From NCBI RefSeq assembly GCF_014633365.1, contig NC_068343.1, positions 27,869,307-27,933,306 on the forward strand: DNA of 64,000 bases, given 5' to 3'. Source of the DNA: Diospyros lotus (Eukaryota; Streptophyta; Magnoliopsida; Ericales; Ebenaceae). Position numbers and translations under genes: made by a program. Below, piece by piece: positions 35,029 through 46,430 of the stretch. The notes below the pieces were generated by a model. It saw only the letters and a list, made by a program, of their open reading frames with translations. It searched no databases and was not told the origin of the DNA. Every line of letters begins with the position of its first letter. Position 1 is the first letter of the stretch.

Positions 35029-37182
35029 ATGCCCTATTTTCTTGGGCGTGTTATAACTTGGGACAATCCTGGGATACTAAATTTTTTCTTTCAAACACTA
35101 CGCTAAATCAAATCATTCCTAAAATCCGTCCCAGGATTCCCAATCATTTTTCTCGAAAGAGAGTCGTTATACACATCAAATGAGGAAGCAAGGATCGAAC
35201 CTGATATCTTAACATTGATTATAAATAAATTCTTACATCTCAACATTCCTTAAAACATTCAGAATTTAAAGTAGCAAAACTTAAATACATGGGCTACATA
35301 ATATACATTTCATTCTTCATGCACTCTGCTAAGTGCCATTTCATGTCTCATTTATTCTCGTATCTGATACAATCTCCATCTGGAACGTTTGAATATTCTA
35401 GGGGCAAAACCGAAGTTAGATGATGAATCATCTAAGTAAGTGTACATAATGTTATATCATGTGTGTATGCAATGTCTTTCATTGTAGCTGTCAACTACAC
35501 CCATCATGCTATCTACCGTTTTTACGGCCACCTCTTTCGAATCCGGGGTGTCTGGGGGCACCCTTTGGTAAAGTAGCGGTGCCAGTTCATACTCCCTACG
35601 GCATCAATGCGAGTGATGAATGATATTAACGTGTATTTATGCATTTCATAGTCATGTTATATATGCAGTCTATGTGATGGATGCATACCAAGACGTGTTA
35701 ATATGATGTAAGCATTCTCGAAAATCGGGATTTAGACATAAACATTTATTACTTACAACCCAAACATTTTTCATAAAACTAAGTTTAGTGGGAAGTACCT
35801 CTGGGTGGCGCGTGAGGGCGCGTGAGGTATGTTTTTTCTTTGTTTTTAATTTCAGAATTTAGGTAAAATTATCTTAAGAATTATCATGGAAAAATATTTT
35901 GTGAAAATTGATGTTAGGTATTTTTAATGGATTTTCGAAGATAGAAATGTTTGAAAAATAAATAAAAATAGAGAAATTGAGGAAAAATAGAAATATTGAT
36001 TCTAAAGGTCTTAAATGGTGAAATAGGAATCAATTGGGTCATTGGAAGAAGAATTACACAATTTTTGAGGTGTGGCACGTTTTTCGAGGTGAAATCCGGA
36101 CTTTTCCGAATTAAGGTGAGTGGTTTGATTTTAACCTTATCTTGACTCGAAAGTGTTTTTAAGTGCTTTGGTGAGTTCATGTGAGTAATTGTACGCTCCT
36201 AGACTTAGCTTATTTTACAAGGCATATACTTACATTCATTGCGTCGATATTCACTACATTACATTAACTGTTTATTTTTAAAATATTGGTGCATGGCGTG
36301 TAAGTCTTCATATCATGTGGGGTCAAGTCTAAATTCATCGTTGGGTCCATATGGGGCGGTATGGGGTCCACTTGAGATTGGGACTATGTTAATCCAGGTG
36401 AACGGGTGTCACACTGGGGCACTCGAGGGAATAATGTTAAACCAGGTGAACGGGTGTCACGACGGTGCACCCGAGGGATTAACGTTGGACCAGGTGAACG
36501 TGTGCCATAGTGGGATATTCGAGAGATTAAGTATGTCAAGGTGATATCTCGAGTTAGACGTGTCTTGCATGTTGTCGTATAGTATGCCATGCTCGTATGT
36601 CTTTCATGCATTGTATAACTGTTTCACACCTTCACTTAGATGGTTTATCATCTAACATGGGTTATGCCCCTGGAACATTCAACGTTCCAGTCAGGGACAG
36701 CTGCGAGGTCGAGGACACGGCCGGTGAATCTGTGGTGTTTATTTGATAGTTGTTGTATTATTTTGGAAACACTAGTATTCATAATGTTGTATGTATGAGC
36801 AATCGCTCGACGGTGTTGTAATCGTTAGTATCAGTGTTGTATACACATATCGGTATGGGAACATTTTGTGTGTAACACGTGGTAGGCCACGTCATTTTGA
36901 TTAATTAAGTATTCCGCTGTGTTTATATTGTCTCGTTCGGTTAAGATTTGTTATTGTTAACTAAATGAGTAAGACTGGAACTCTCGGGGTATATATCTGC
37001 ATGTGGAGTTGTTCTTATGATCATCGCGGGTGTCGGATGTAGCTTTACGACAAGTGTTTCATCTGCATGTGAAGATTGTGCTCACAGGCGCCGCGGGTAA
37101 CAGACTTGAAAAAAAAAAAAAAAAAAAAGAAACCCCGGGAATTTCCTTATAGTGACATACCTGTATAGGGTAGGGTGTTACA
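35029..37182 (+). repeat. Fused LTR fragments with inverted ends
   Basis: 35805-37182 is the 3' half of a family-A LTR in plus orientation (ends GGGTGTTACA). 35029 to about 35800 reads as the reverse complement of a family-B-like LTR end (TCTGGAACGTTTGAATATTC matches 16096-16115 inverted). Both outer ends are thus LTR 3' ends facing outward. No clear 5-bp TSD (TTGCT / GCTGT). An A18 tract lies near 37110. Confidence 0.6.
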
Positions 37183-37864
37183 GCTGTTGTTGTGCGGTTG
37201 GTGTTGATCGTTGGTGGTGGAGCTGATGGAAGTGGTGGCCGGAGGAGGTAACAGCCGAGGTAGGGGGCTATGCGTAGGTGGTGGCTGGTTCGCGTAAGAG
37301 GGCGTGCAATGAGGAAGAAGAAGAAGAAGGAGAAGAAAGGAAGAAGAAAATAGAAAAGGAAAATAAAATAAAAGTAATTCTAGAAAAAAAAAGGAAAAAA
37401 ATGGGGAAAATGTTAAAAAAATTTAGAAAAATGGGAGAAAATGGGAATTTGGGGTAAAGATGGCAGTTAAGTAGGCAATGTCGGTGTGGGTGTTTGGTCA
37501 ATTTTCTCTTCCAGATTGATTGAGGTAAATAAATTAATTCTTTTCGTGCTAATTTCATATGTGAGATTATGTGAATAGTGCTGGTTAGATTAAATCAATT
37601 GTTAAGATTGTTTGGAAATTGTGGATATGTGGATTTTTGAGAGGTATGGCAGAAACAAAGGCTTTGGTTAAATTTCTGATGTTGTTGGGATTTGATTGCA
37701 TCTAAGTTCGACTGGGGAGGCGGTGACCCTAGAAGAGCTCGGAGTTTAGGTAGGCGTTCTTACTCCTGGCAAAAAAGGCTTCGAGCCAGCCAGGTAAGGG
37801 ATAACCCCAAGGGTGGTGGCCTTGCAAATGGTTTGTAATATTGACAAGTATATGCTGTGTGCAG
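37183..37864 (+). repeat. Unassigned LTR-like tail before Cassandra internal sequence
   Basis: GTTG/GGTGGT-rich start, purine run (37309-37460), then ordinary sequence ending ...ACATGTTCTACA next to AGTGGTATCAAAG, a PBS-like join. Likely the downstream part of the LTR starting at 33685. No ORF supported. Confidence 0.45.
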
Positions 37865-38303
37865 TTGTGTGTTGAACATGTTCTACAAGTGGTATCAAAG
37901 TCGACCCTTGGAGAAGGCGGTCCGATGAGGGCAGGGAGTGGCACTGTGGTGCGAGGGCCTAAATAAGGAGCGACTCCTAGCAGGCTTCTAGGATGGTAGC
38001 CCCCAAAGGGGAGAGCTGAGACTAATTGTAAGGTCACATGATGAGCACATGTCATGTGCTCAAGAGGGGAGAATGTAATACCCCAAGAGCCCAAAGAATG
38101 GTAATATATATCGTGGATAAGTAAGGAAGGAAACAACACCAACTGCATACCTTTTGGTCTGAATGTAGGAAAAGAACTCTCGAGTTAAGCGTGCTTGAGC
38201 TGGGGAAGCTCAAGGATGGGTGACCCCTGGGAAGTTCGCGTAGGTCCATCAGGATAAGTTATTACGGTTCTTCCTATTACTCTATGCAGGATGTTACAGA
38301 ATT

Positions 38304-38512
38304 GGCCTGACAACCCAATACGTAACGCGACTTTATTTTCGTTTTAATAATGATCTCCCAGTGAATTAACCTGGACTCCCATCTAGTAAATAAATTTATG
38401 TTGCAACGCACACTCATACACTAGCAAGTATAAACGCTCTGTGCTTGCATGTTTGATTTATTTCTTTATTTGTTTGTGTGTTTGTTTGATTAATTGCACA
38501 GAGTTAAGTGCA
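38304..38512 (+). repeat. AthA 5' LTR, last part
   Basis: Resumes after the Cassandra chain. 'CTCCCAGTGAATTAACCTGGACT' parallels 60331-60353 of the AthB LTR. It ends near AAGTGCA, ten bases before the PBS. Confidence 0.75.
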
Positions 38513-38521
38513 GCCAAAATC

Positions 38522-38540
38522 TTGGCGCTATTGTTGGGGA
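38522..38540 (+). promoter_or_regulatory. AthA primer-binding site (tRNA-Asp type)
   Basis: TTGGCGCTATTGTTGGGGA closely resembles the TGGCGCCGTTGCCGGGGA site used by Athila elements. It marks the junction of 5' LTR and internal region. Confidence 0.85.
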
Positions 38541-38986
38541 GATCGGCGACAGAATTATTGTTACGAAAAAAATATTGTTGTTTAGTTTCTTTTCTTTTTG
38601 TGGTTGTTTTTAGTTAATGCAGGAGACTACGGTCAGGTATGATTATTAAACCATTAATTGATTTTATCATTCATTAACATCATTATCTATCGTTGAATTG
38701 TCATTTCGATATTCTTTATGTCTTAGTATTTTAGCATGTCTTGGTTTTCTAATGCATTTGGCTATCCTGATCCCATTGAGAAAATGAGTCTAGACCTCTT
38801 AAGGATTACTTGCACCCTCTCGAACAACCAACTCCATCCTATAACATGTTTTCGGTCAATCACCATACCTTCAATCTCGACCCATGCATTAGTCAATTTT
38901 CATCCGTAGATCCTATAAGAAATAATGTCAATTCAAAATCGAGTTTCAATGAGGATGATGATCTTAGTGCGAGGTTGGATTATTTA
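38541..38986 (+). pseudogene. AthA leader and start of gag, degraded
   Basis: A 5' leader is followed by open sequence ending DDDLSARLDYLCNTLK (in the frame at 38810-38986), an Athila gag-like acidic segment, and then the Cassandra insertion at 38987. No start codon can be assigned. Confidence 0.5.
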
Positions 38987-39623
38987 TGTAATACGCTAAA
39001 AATCCAAAAAATGGTAATATATATCGAGGATAAGTAAGGAAGGAAACAACATCAACTGGATACATTTTGGGTTGAATGTAGGCAAAGAATTCTCGGGTTA
39101 AGCGTGCTTGAGCTGGGGAAGTTCAAGGATGGGTGACCTCCTATGAAGTTCAAGTAGGCTCATCAGGGTAAGTTGTTATGGTCCTTCCTATCACTCAGTG
39201 AGAGATGTTATAGGTGGTATCAGAGTTGACCCTTGGTGAAGGCGATCCGATGAGGGTGAGGAGTGGTGCCGGGGCACAAGGGCCTGTACAAGGAGCGGGT
39301 CTTAACAGGTTTCTAGGATAGCAACCTCCAAAGGGGAGAAGATCTGGGACCAGTTGTAAGATCGCATGACGAGGACGTCATGCGCTCAAGGGGGGAGAAT
39401 ATAATACCTAAGAGCCCAAAAAATGGTAGTATATATCGAGGATAGGTAAGGAAGGAAACAATACCAACTAGATACCTTTTGGGCTGAATGTAGGTAAAGA
39501 ACTCTCGGGTTAAGCGTGTTTGAACTGAAGAAGCTCAAGGATGGATAACCTCTAGGAAGTTCGCGTAGGCCTATTAGGGTAAGTTGTTCTGGTCATTCCA
39601 ATCACTCGATGCGGGATGTTACA
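38987..39623 (+). mobile_element. Cassandra-type TRIM, complete (copy 3, TSD ATTTA)
   Basis: LTRs 38987-39212 and 39400-39623, PBS GGTGGTATCAGAG (39213-39225), a 187-bp internal region, and PPT AAGGGGGGAGAA (39388-39399). Flanked by ATTTA at 38982-38986 and 39624-39628. The 5S-like A box (GGTTAAGCGTGCTTG) and C box (GGATGGGTGACC) are present in the 5' LTR; in the 3' LTR the C box has decayed (GGATGGATAACC). Inserted in the AthA gag. Confidence 0.92.
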
Positions 39624-39628
39624 ATTTA

Positions 39629-40680
39629 ACCCGAAAAGTGGAGTTGTTAGAAAAAAAAAATTCAAAATTTTAATGAGAAAGAGGTAAATGTTCAGTGTGT
39701 GAGTCGTCAAGTCATAAAATAGATTTTTGTCCTAAAATATTTGATTTGAAGAAAATTGTGAATAGGCAAAATTTTTATTTTTACCCACCCCATATCGAGG
39801 ATAGGTTTCATTTTTTTTCAGAATCCAGGGGACAATTTTCATTTGTCGGGTTACAACCTGAATTTTTACGACTACCTTAACTCACATGATCATCTAAATT
39901 TTTCTTGGAGTGATGATTCTACATTTCAATCTCATAACTTGTTCCATTGCCATCTCATCAATTTGAATTAGAGCAAGGGTTTACATCCAATGTTCATCAA
40001 CCTCTGTATGAGAAATATTTAGAGGATATCCTTCTAGAGTTCATTGAAGGTCAAAAAGTTTTAAATGAGCAAATGATTGAATTTCAAGAACAAACCACTA
40101 AGGCCATAGGTGACATTTTAGAACAATTGACCAAGTTTACACCGACCTTGAGCGTGAGTGAGCATGGTAAGATTCCAACCCAATCCAATCAAAATTCTAT
40201 AGGTTAATGTCTTAGGACGGAACTCTCGTCCAGTGATACCATCGGTCATGACCCGGTCTAGCCTATGCCCGACTCTAGGAGTGATGAACCATTTGAAACA
40301 CTTGAAAACCCTAGGACGGAACAAGCCATTATTGAAGAAAAACTGGATCAAAAAGATGTGAAAATATAAGAAGCCCGGGAGGAAGAAGAGGATAAAACCC
40401 AAAAGCTGAAATGTGAAGATATCATAAATCTATCCAAACTTAAGCCTAAATGTATGTCCCTTAGTCTAGTCTGTCTAGAGAGGGATCACATAAAAACAGA
40501 CATGTCCAAGGTGTTTAAAGAAGTGAGAATTAACATTCTACATTTAATAAAACAAACACCTCCGATTTATGAGTTTTCAAAAGATGTCTGTGCTTTAATT
40601 AGAAAAATTAATTTACATCATTTTGAAAACAATTTTGTAAGTGGTTTAAAGCCCAAGCAACATGTTTTGATTTGAGGCAT
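39629..40680 (+). pseudogene. AthA gag remnants
   Basis: Broken frames still alignable to AthB gag. 39947-40207 (LEDILLEFIEGQKVLNEQMIEFQEQTTKAIGD...) parallels LEDTLQQFMQGQ...KFQEQTNRAIED in AthB. 40454-40675 (VFKEVRINILHLIKQTPPIYEFSKDVCALIRKIN) parallels VFKQVRINIPLLDAIKQTP. It ends abruptly at 40675, and no protease, RT or integrase follows. The original protein would be the capsid. Confidence 0.8.
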
Positions 40681-42288
40681 AACCACTTATTTGATTTTGA
40701 ATTCGAAAAAGCGAAAAAAATAACATAATGCAAAAACAATAATAAGTTTTCTTCTTATTTGCGCATGTGGTTTGTTAGTTTCTTATTTTTGTGGTACTAA
40801 CAAAGAAGAAAACAATTCTACTACTTGGGAGTCATTTCATGACGTGAAGCATCTCAGGTATTCTCCGCCCCTATCTTTTTTATTATATACAATTCAAGTT
40901 GGGGGGAGGGATTATCATATATAAGCATAATGATTCAATTTATGTTAGTGTCACACCTTATTTTATTTTTAATTTTATTATTGTTTGTGTTTGTTTAATT
41001 TCGTGCTTTTTGATTTTTGTGTGTTTGAAATTAAAAAAAACATATATATTAAAAAGAAAAATAATAAATATATATAATAATAAATTTAATAATAATAATA
41101 ATTTTGTGTGCTTTAAATGATGCTAGTCCTAGGGCTTTGGATTTGTATACTAGTAGTCAGTTGAATTTGCAGTATGAAACATGAATGCATTGATTTTTTA
41201 TTTGAAAATATAGATGTATGGGATTAGAATAGGTGATTCACATTCATCAAGTGTTCAATAATTAAAAATTTGTTTATTAGTCATAAAGTCAAAGACAATG
41301 GTAATTAGCTGATTAGCACACTGCAGGATCCTTCAACAGAAGTAGAGATTATTGGCTGAGTGAGTGTTTAAGCCTAATAACCCTTAATTCTGAGTGAAAT
41401 AACATTTATTCTAAATGTGTTTTATTATTTATCTCATCTTTTCAATAGTTTCAAAATATCAAATCGCTCCTGATGTGTCATTGGGAATTAGTCTATCTTG
41501 GTATTTTTATATTAAATATATATATATATATAAAAAGAAGAAAAAAAGAAAAAGAAAGAAGAAAAAAAAGAGAAAGAGAGAAGTTCGCTCAGCTATTCAG
41601 CACAAGTGTTTCAAAATAAATGCTAAAAAAAAATGTCTAACTTTGATATTAATGTTAAAAAAAATGAAAATGAAAAAAAAAAGAAAAAAAATTCCCGACA
41701 CACCTTTTGAACTCCTTATCCTTTTTTTTGGCAACCTGTATTAACCTCATAACCCTATTACAACCCGATCTGATCCCTTTTAATTCTATAAATCATATGA
41801 TCTCACGATCTCACGATTCAAATTTAGAGTAAAAAATTTTGTTTAAATTCAGAAGATATTCATCCAAATAATTATTCCAATCATAAAGGTATGTCATTTT
41901 TCCTCTTCTTTTATGAAAATCCGTTCTTTGTGCTTGGGATGACACCAAGTTTGAACTTGTTTGCATTTACTCTTATAACGGTGCACCCCTTTGTGTGTAC
42001 ACTTGAGGGACCACTTTTATTAGAGAGAATATTCATGGTAAGGTTTGAAGTCGAGATTTCGAGGGAGTAAGGTAGTGTGCTGGTCATTCTGATTTTTGTT
42101 CCTAAAATTTTATGACATTTTGATCGAAATCTAATTTAAAATATTCGACTGTATGTCAGATAACTTATTCAATTTTATGTATTTTGATTTTGAATTTGAA
42201 ATTTTTATATTCATGCGATTATTGTGAATAAATACTGGCCAATGAAAAGTCTGATTGCTAAGGGACTAGCAATATTGAAGTTGGGGGG
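40681..42288 (+). repeat. AthA 3' non-coding region with an internal purine tract
   Basis: Includes CTCAG|GTATTC (near 40854) and TTCAAGTTGGGGGGAGG (40890-40907), a second PPT-like site inside the element. Then come 1.2 kb closely matching 57510-58840 of AthB. It ends in the true PPT (GAAGTTGGGGGG, 42278-42289). A/T and GA-rich low-complexity stretches at 41036-41100 and 41516-41580. No ORF supported; no counterpart of the AthB accessory genes. Confidence 0.8.
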
Positions 42289-42918
42289 TGTGATTAGTGG
42301 TCAATTTTATAAAAAAAATTATTATAATTATAACCCCTATTTTAATTGTAAAATTAGGTTTAATTAAATATTTTGTAATTATATGCAAGTTTATATAAAA
42401 AAAATGAAGATTAAATCAATATTAGGGCATATTCAAAGATTTGAAAAAAAATAAAAAAATAATATTAAAGAAATAAATATACATATATAAATATAATATA
42501 TATATTCAATACATATTCATGCATAATACATAAATATAATACATAAACATATAGTCATGCGTAATTCACACATATATATATAATATATTATAACATATAT
42601 ATATTCCATACACATGCGTGCATGCTATATAACCATATATAATATAATAATAATATACCTTAATATACTTACATGCAGCGTGAAGTCCAATTGAAGGCCA
42701 GCCGCTGAGTGGACTTGAAGGCCCATGTTTAAAGCCCAGCCCACTGATTTAAAGCCCAAATAAATGCAGCCCATGAAAGAATTAAAGTGGAATAGAAAGC
42801 CCAGCAGTGGAAACAGCAGCGCGCGGCACTCTCAAACGTGGTCCCTGGCTGCAAATTAATCATCAATCAGAGGGGCAATCTGGGAAAATGGGCATAATAT
42901 ATATATATATATATATAT

Positions 42919-44925
42919 GGGAGATTCTATTCACAACCTTATTATTACACTTCACGGCCTTCCCGCCAATTTTTTTTATTATTTTTTAAAAATTATATTT
43001 TATTCTTCAGTCACCCGCACCATATCATCTTCTTTCTCTTTTTACTCTACACAATCACTTCATCTCTCTTTCTCTCTCATTACACCCATTTCTTTTTCTC
43101 TCACACTCATCTCTCCATCTCTCTCCCAATACGCACACACACAAATATATACAGAGATAATTTATTATAATAAAATAAAATTAAAAAAATACAAAAAATA
43201 AATTATTTTTAAATATTTGTATTTTAAATAATTATAAATTAACTAGTTATAAATTTTTTTAACTAATTTTAAATTTTAAATTATCGTGAATTAAATTTTT
43301 GATACTCAAAAAAATTTAAAATTAGTTAATTTATCTTATTAAATTACTTAAAGATACGTATACTTAAAATTAGTTATTCAATTAACTAATTTAATAAAAT
43401 ATATATCTTTAAAAATTAGTTGAATTTATTTAAAGATATATGTATCTTTTTAAAAATAATTTATTAAATAAATTCAATTAATTTATTTTAAAAAAGAATT
43501 AACTAATTTAGTTTATTTAAAGATAGATGTATCTTTTTAAAAGAATTAACTAATTTATTTATTAAATAAATTCAACTAATAAGATATATGTATCTTTTTA
43601 AAAAGAATTTACTTTTTTGTATTTTTTTATTTTATTTTATTACAATAAAAAAATTAATTTAAAAAAAAAAAAACTTCCCCGAAAGTTGGGGGTCAGGAAC
43701 GCCCCCGAAAGCAGGTTTTCGGGGAACCCAGCGTTCCCCGACCTCCCGACCCCCAGAGGTAGGGGAAAGATGGGTTCCCCGAAAGCTGGGGGTCGGGGAA
43801 GTGTTCCATGACCGCGACCATGTGTGTGTACATATATATATATATATATAGGTGTGTGTGAGTAGGGGTGGCAATTCGTGTTGGCGAATCGTAATTATGT
43901 CGTGTCGAGACACACGTATAACACGTGTCAGGCTAACCCGAACACGACCCGTTTAATAATCGTATCAAATTCCTTAAACCCGAACACGACACGTTTATTA
44001 AACGTGTAACACGACACGATCTGTTTAACCCGTTTAACTAAACGTGTCGTGTCGTGCCACCTATTAACCTGTTTAACCCATTTAATTTAAATGGGTCATG
44101 TTGTGTCACCTGTTAAACGTGTTATTTAATTTTAAACGTGTTATTTCATGTATAATCGTGTTAATGTGTTCAGATCAACCCACTAACCCTTTTAATTAAA
44201 CGTGTCATTTCGTATATAATCTTGTTAACCTGTTCGGGTCAACCCGTTAACACGTTTAATTAAACGTGTTATTTCGTGTCTAAACGGGTTAGACGGGTTG
44301 ACCCGCCTAAGACATAAAAATAATCGTGTCATAAACGGGTTGACCTGTTTATGACCTGAACCCAATTAACCCCAACCCTAACCCTCTTAACTCCGTGTTG
44401 TGTCGTGTCGTGTCCAAATTTGCCAGCTCTATGTGTGAGTGTGTTTATATATATATATATCGTGTGTGTGTATATATACATCATGTGTGTGTGTTTGTAT
44501 ATCTGGGGGTCGGGGGCGGCCTTCATGGCCTCTGACCCCGCTCGGGGGTTCCCTGGCGATAATGGTGACATCGCAGCCGTAGTCAGCGGCAAAAGATGGC
44601 CGCGGCCATGGTCGGCTACAGCTGTCATGGCCGCAATCTGTGTGTGTATATATATATTTAGGTGTGTGTGAGTGTATGTATATATATATACAGAGATGTG
44701 TTTATGTGTGTATATTCGTGTATATATGTGTGTGTATATTCAAAGAGATGGTGTGAGAGAGATGTGTTTGTGTGTGTATATATATGTGTATATATTGGTG
44801 TGAGAGAGAGAAATGGGTGTGGTGTGGGGTTGTTGAGGGTAAAATAAAAAATTTATAAAATGTTAGCAAATTTGGGGACGGGCCGGCTATGGAAAACAAT
44901 TTTATCGCTGTGAATAGAATTTTTC
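42919..44925. mobile_element. Terminal-inverted-repeat element, about 2 kb, Mutator-like?
   Basis: Left end GGGAGATTCTATTCACA; right end reverse-complements to GAAAAATTCTATTCACA; both sit in (AT)n of the AthA LTR. No transposase is visible. It holds an AT-rich region (43160-43680), two GGGGGTCGGGGA-type repeats (43676-43800) and a hAT MITE. Superfamily is a guess because the (AT)n flanks hide the TSD length. Confidence 0.55.
43863..44431. mobile_element. hAT-type MITE, 569 bp (8-bp TSD TGTGTGAG)
   Basis: Ends TAGGGGTGGCAA and TTGCCAGCTCTA, inverted with a few mismatches. Flanked by TGTGTGAG at 43855-43862 and 44432-44439. Interior built of inverted ACACGACACG/CGTGTCGTGT and GTTTAACCCG words. 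The 8-bp TSD and TAGGGG ends fit non-autonomous hAT elements. Confidence 0.85.
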
Positions 44926-45336
44926 TATATATATATTTATATATGCAAGAGCCGCACAGTGGAGGGGAGGCCCCCATTTGCCATTTTCTGCAATCCGAAT
45001 AAGGGGGCACGGTGCTGGTTTTCTCGGGACAGCATAGTGAGAGTGATGGAAGGAGCTGTGCGCTGGGAAGAAGATGAACAGTGCACTGGGAGGAGGCTGT
45101 GCTTTGGACAGTGAGGGGATGGACAGTGAGGGAATGGTGCGCTGGAGAAGAAACGGAACCAGGCTGTGCGTGATGTATATATATGTATGCGCACAGCGCT
45201 CAGATTTAACGCACAGTAACTCTTCCAGTTTATTTAATTTCTGTTCTTTAATTTCTGTTAATTTCTTGTGTTGATCATTTAAATTTCGTTCCGTTTACAT
45301 CCCAGCAAGATTTAGTTTCTATTCATATCTCAATTC

Positions 45337-45562
45337 GGGTATGTTTGATTGGGGTGAAAAGTGAAGCAGAATCTCAATTTCATAGAATTTCAATTCTCAT
45401 TTCATCCACTGGTAATTTCAATTTTTTGATTTCAAGGAAAATATTACTTTTTGAAATAGAATGGAATTCTAATTCCATGAAAAAAAACTCTTTGATGGAA
45501 TTTCCTGAAATTTTAATAGAAAATGAATTCCACCCCATTTTTCACCTCTATCAAACGCACCC
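45337..45562. mobile_element. Tourist-like MITE, 226 bp (TSD TTC)
   Basis: Ends GGGTATGTTTGATTGGGGTG and CACCTCTATCAAACGCACCC, inverted repeats of about 24 bases with mismatches. TTC lies on both sides. The empty site is seen in the 5' LTR near 32595 (CAGTTCTTATC). The 3-bp TSD and GGG...TTTG end fit PIF/Harbinger-derived MITEs. Confidence 0.85.
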
Positions 45563-45901
45563 TTCTTGTCATTTAAATTCTAGTTTGATTAATTTTTAGC
45601 ATTTAAATTAAGTAGTTTATTTTTTTTTTGCAATTTAAATACTATTTTTAATTTTTGTAATTTAATTTTAGCAATTTTAATTTCAACAATTTTAATTCTC
45701 GTCATTTAAATTCAAAAATTTACATTTCTATCATTTAAATTTTTGTCAGTTAATTTTTGTAAATGGAGATGTGTAGCTAATAATTCTCAGACTAAGGAAA
45801 GGATAGTATCCAAAGCTAAAATTTTTCGAGTTAGCCGAACTTCATTAAAAGTTGAGGCATTTAAATTAATTTCTAGATTCTTTCCAAAACACATGAGTTT
45901 G

Positions 45902-46430
45902 TGTAATGCCCATGTTTTTCCAAATATCCAACAACATAAAATATAAGCTAACATCACCACGAGCGTTATGGAAACCCTTACCGACGAAAGCATTGGATCG
46001 AATCTGAAAGTTTAACCAAAACTAGATAAAGGGGTTTCCACTAGATTTCCTTTACAAGTACAAGAAATGTGCAAGACTCTCAATACTCCAAAAAGACACA
46101 GCTTATCACTGTAGTATAACTGTAGAGCGTCCTTATACTTATTACAAACTTGAGTACTCTAGCTATTATTACAATGCATCACTGTTGTACAATTACACGG
46201 GTACATAATAAATCAAAATCCCAAAGCTAGCGAAGCTCCACCTCCTTGCCCATGCTTTGAACTGGAACCTGAAATACCTGATATTTTTTATATACCTAGA
46301 ACGTGGAACGTTTCAGGGACATCAACCCAAGTTAGATATTACATCTAAGTGAGTGAATCAAAAAATGAAAGGTATGTGTGTGCAATGCAATAATGCTATT
46401 ATGAAATCCACCCATGTGGTAGATGTTGTG
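45902..46430 (-). repeat. LTR fragment in minus orientation
   Basis: Begins TGTAATGCCC, i.e. an LTR end GGGCATTACA on the minus strand. The reverse complement of 46300-46350 (CACTTAGATG...TCTAACTTGGG..CCCTGAAACGTT) matches the family-A block near 5048 and 13863. The right boundary is unclear. It truncates AthA. Confidence 0.6.

Larger units (their letters stand above)
33339..38298 (+). mobile_element. Cassandra chain with foreign LTR sequence in the middle (TSD GAATT)
   Basis: Outer ends are Cassandra LTRs, 33339-33562 (start decayed, TGTATTATTG) and 38074-38298, flanked by GAATT at 33334-33338 and 38299-38303, so the whole block sits in one insertion site. Each LTR has the 5S-like A- and C-box part. 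Each is joined to an internal region (33563-33684; about 37865-38073) beginning with TGGTATCA PBS sequence. The two internal pieces overlap in content, so the block is not one Cassandra merely split by an insertion. Between them lie 4.2 kb of other LTR sequence. Confidence 0.8.
17760..45901 (+). mobile_element. AthA: deleted Athila-type Ty3 element with many nested insertions
   Basis: 5' LTR in pieces (17760-18391, 31401-31589, 32340-33338, 38304-38512), a tRNA-Asp-type PBS (38522-38540), gag scraps (to 40675), a non-coding 3' region (40681-42288), a PPT and a 3' LTR starting at 42291 and cut at 45901. The two LTRs align piece by piece once nested elements are removed. Protease, RT and integrase are absent, so it is a non-autonomous deletion derivative. 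Confidence 0.8.
42291..45901 (+). repeat. AthA 3' LTR, truncated, with nested DNA elements
   Basis: Starts TGATTAGTGGTC after the PPT, pairs with the 5' LTR pieces, and is cut at 45901, where unrelated LTR sequence begins. Interrupted at 42919-44925 and 45337-45562. Confidence 0.85.
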
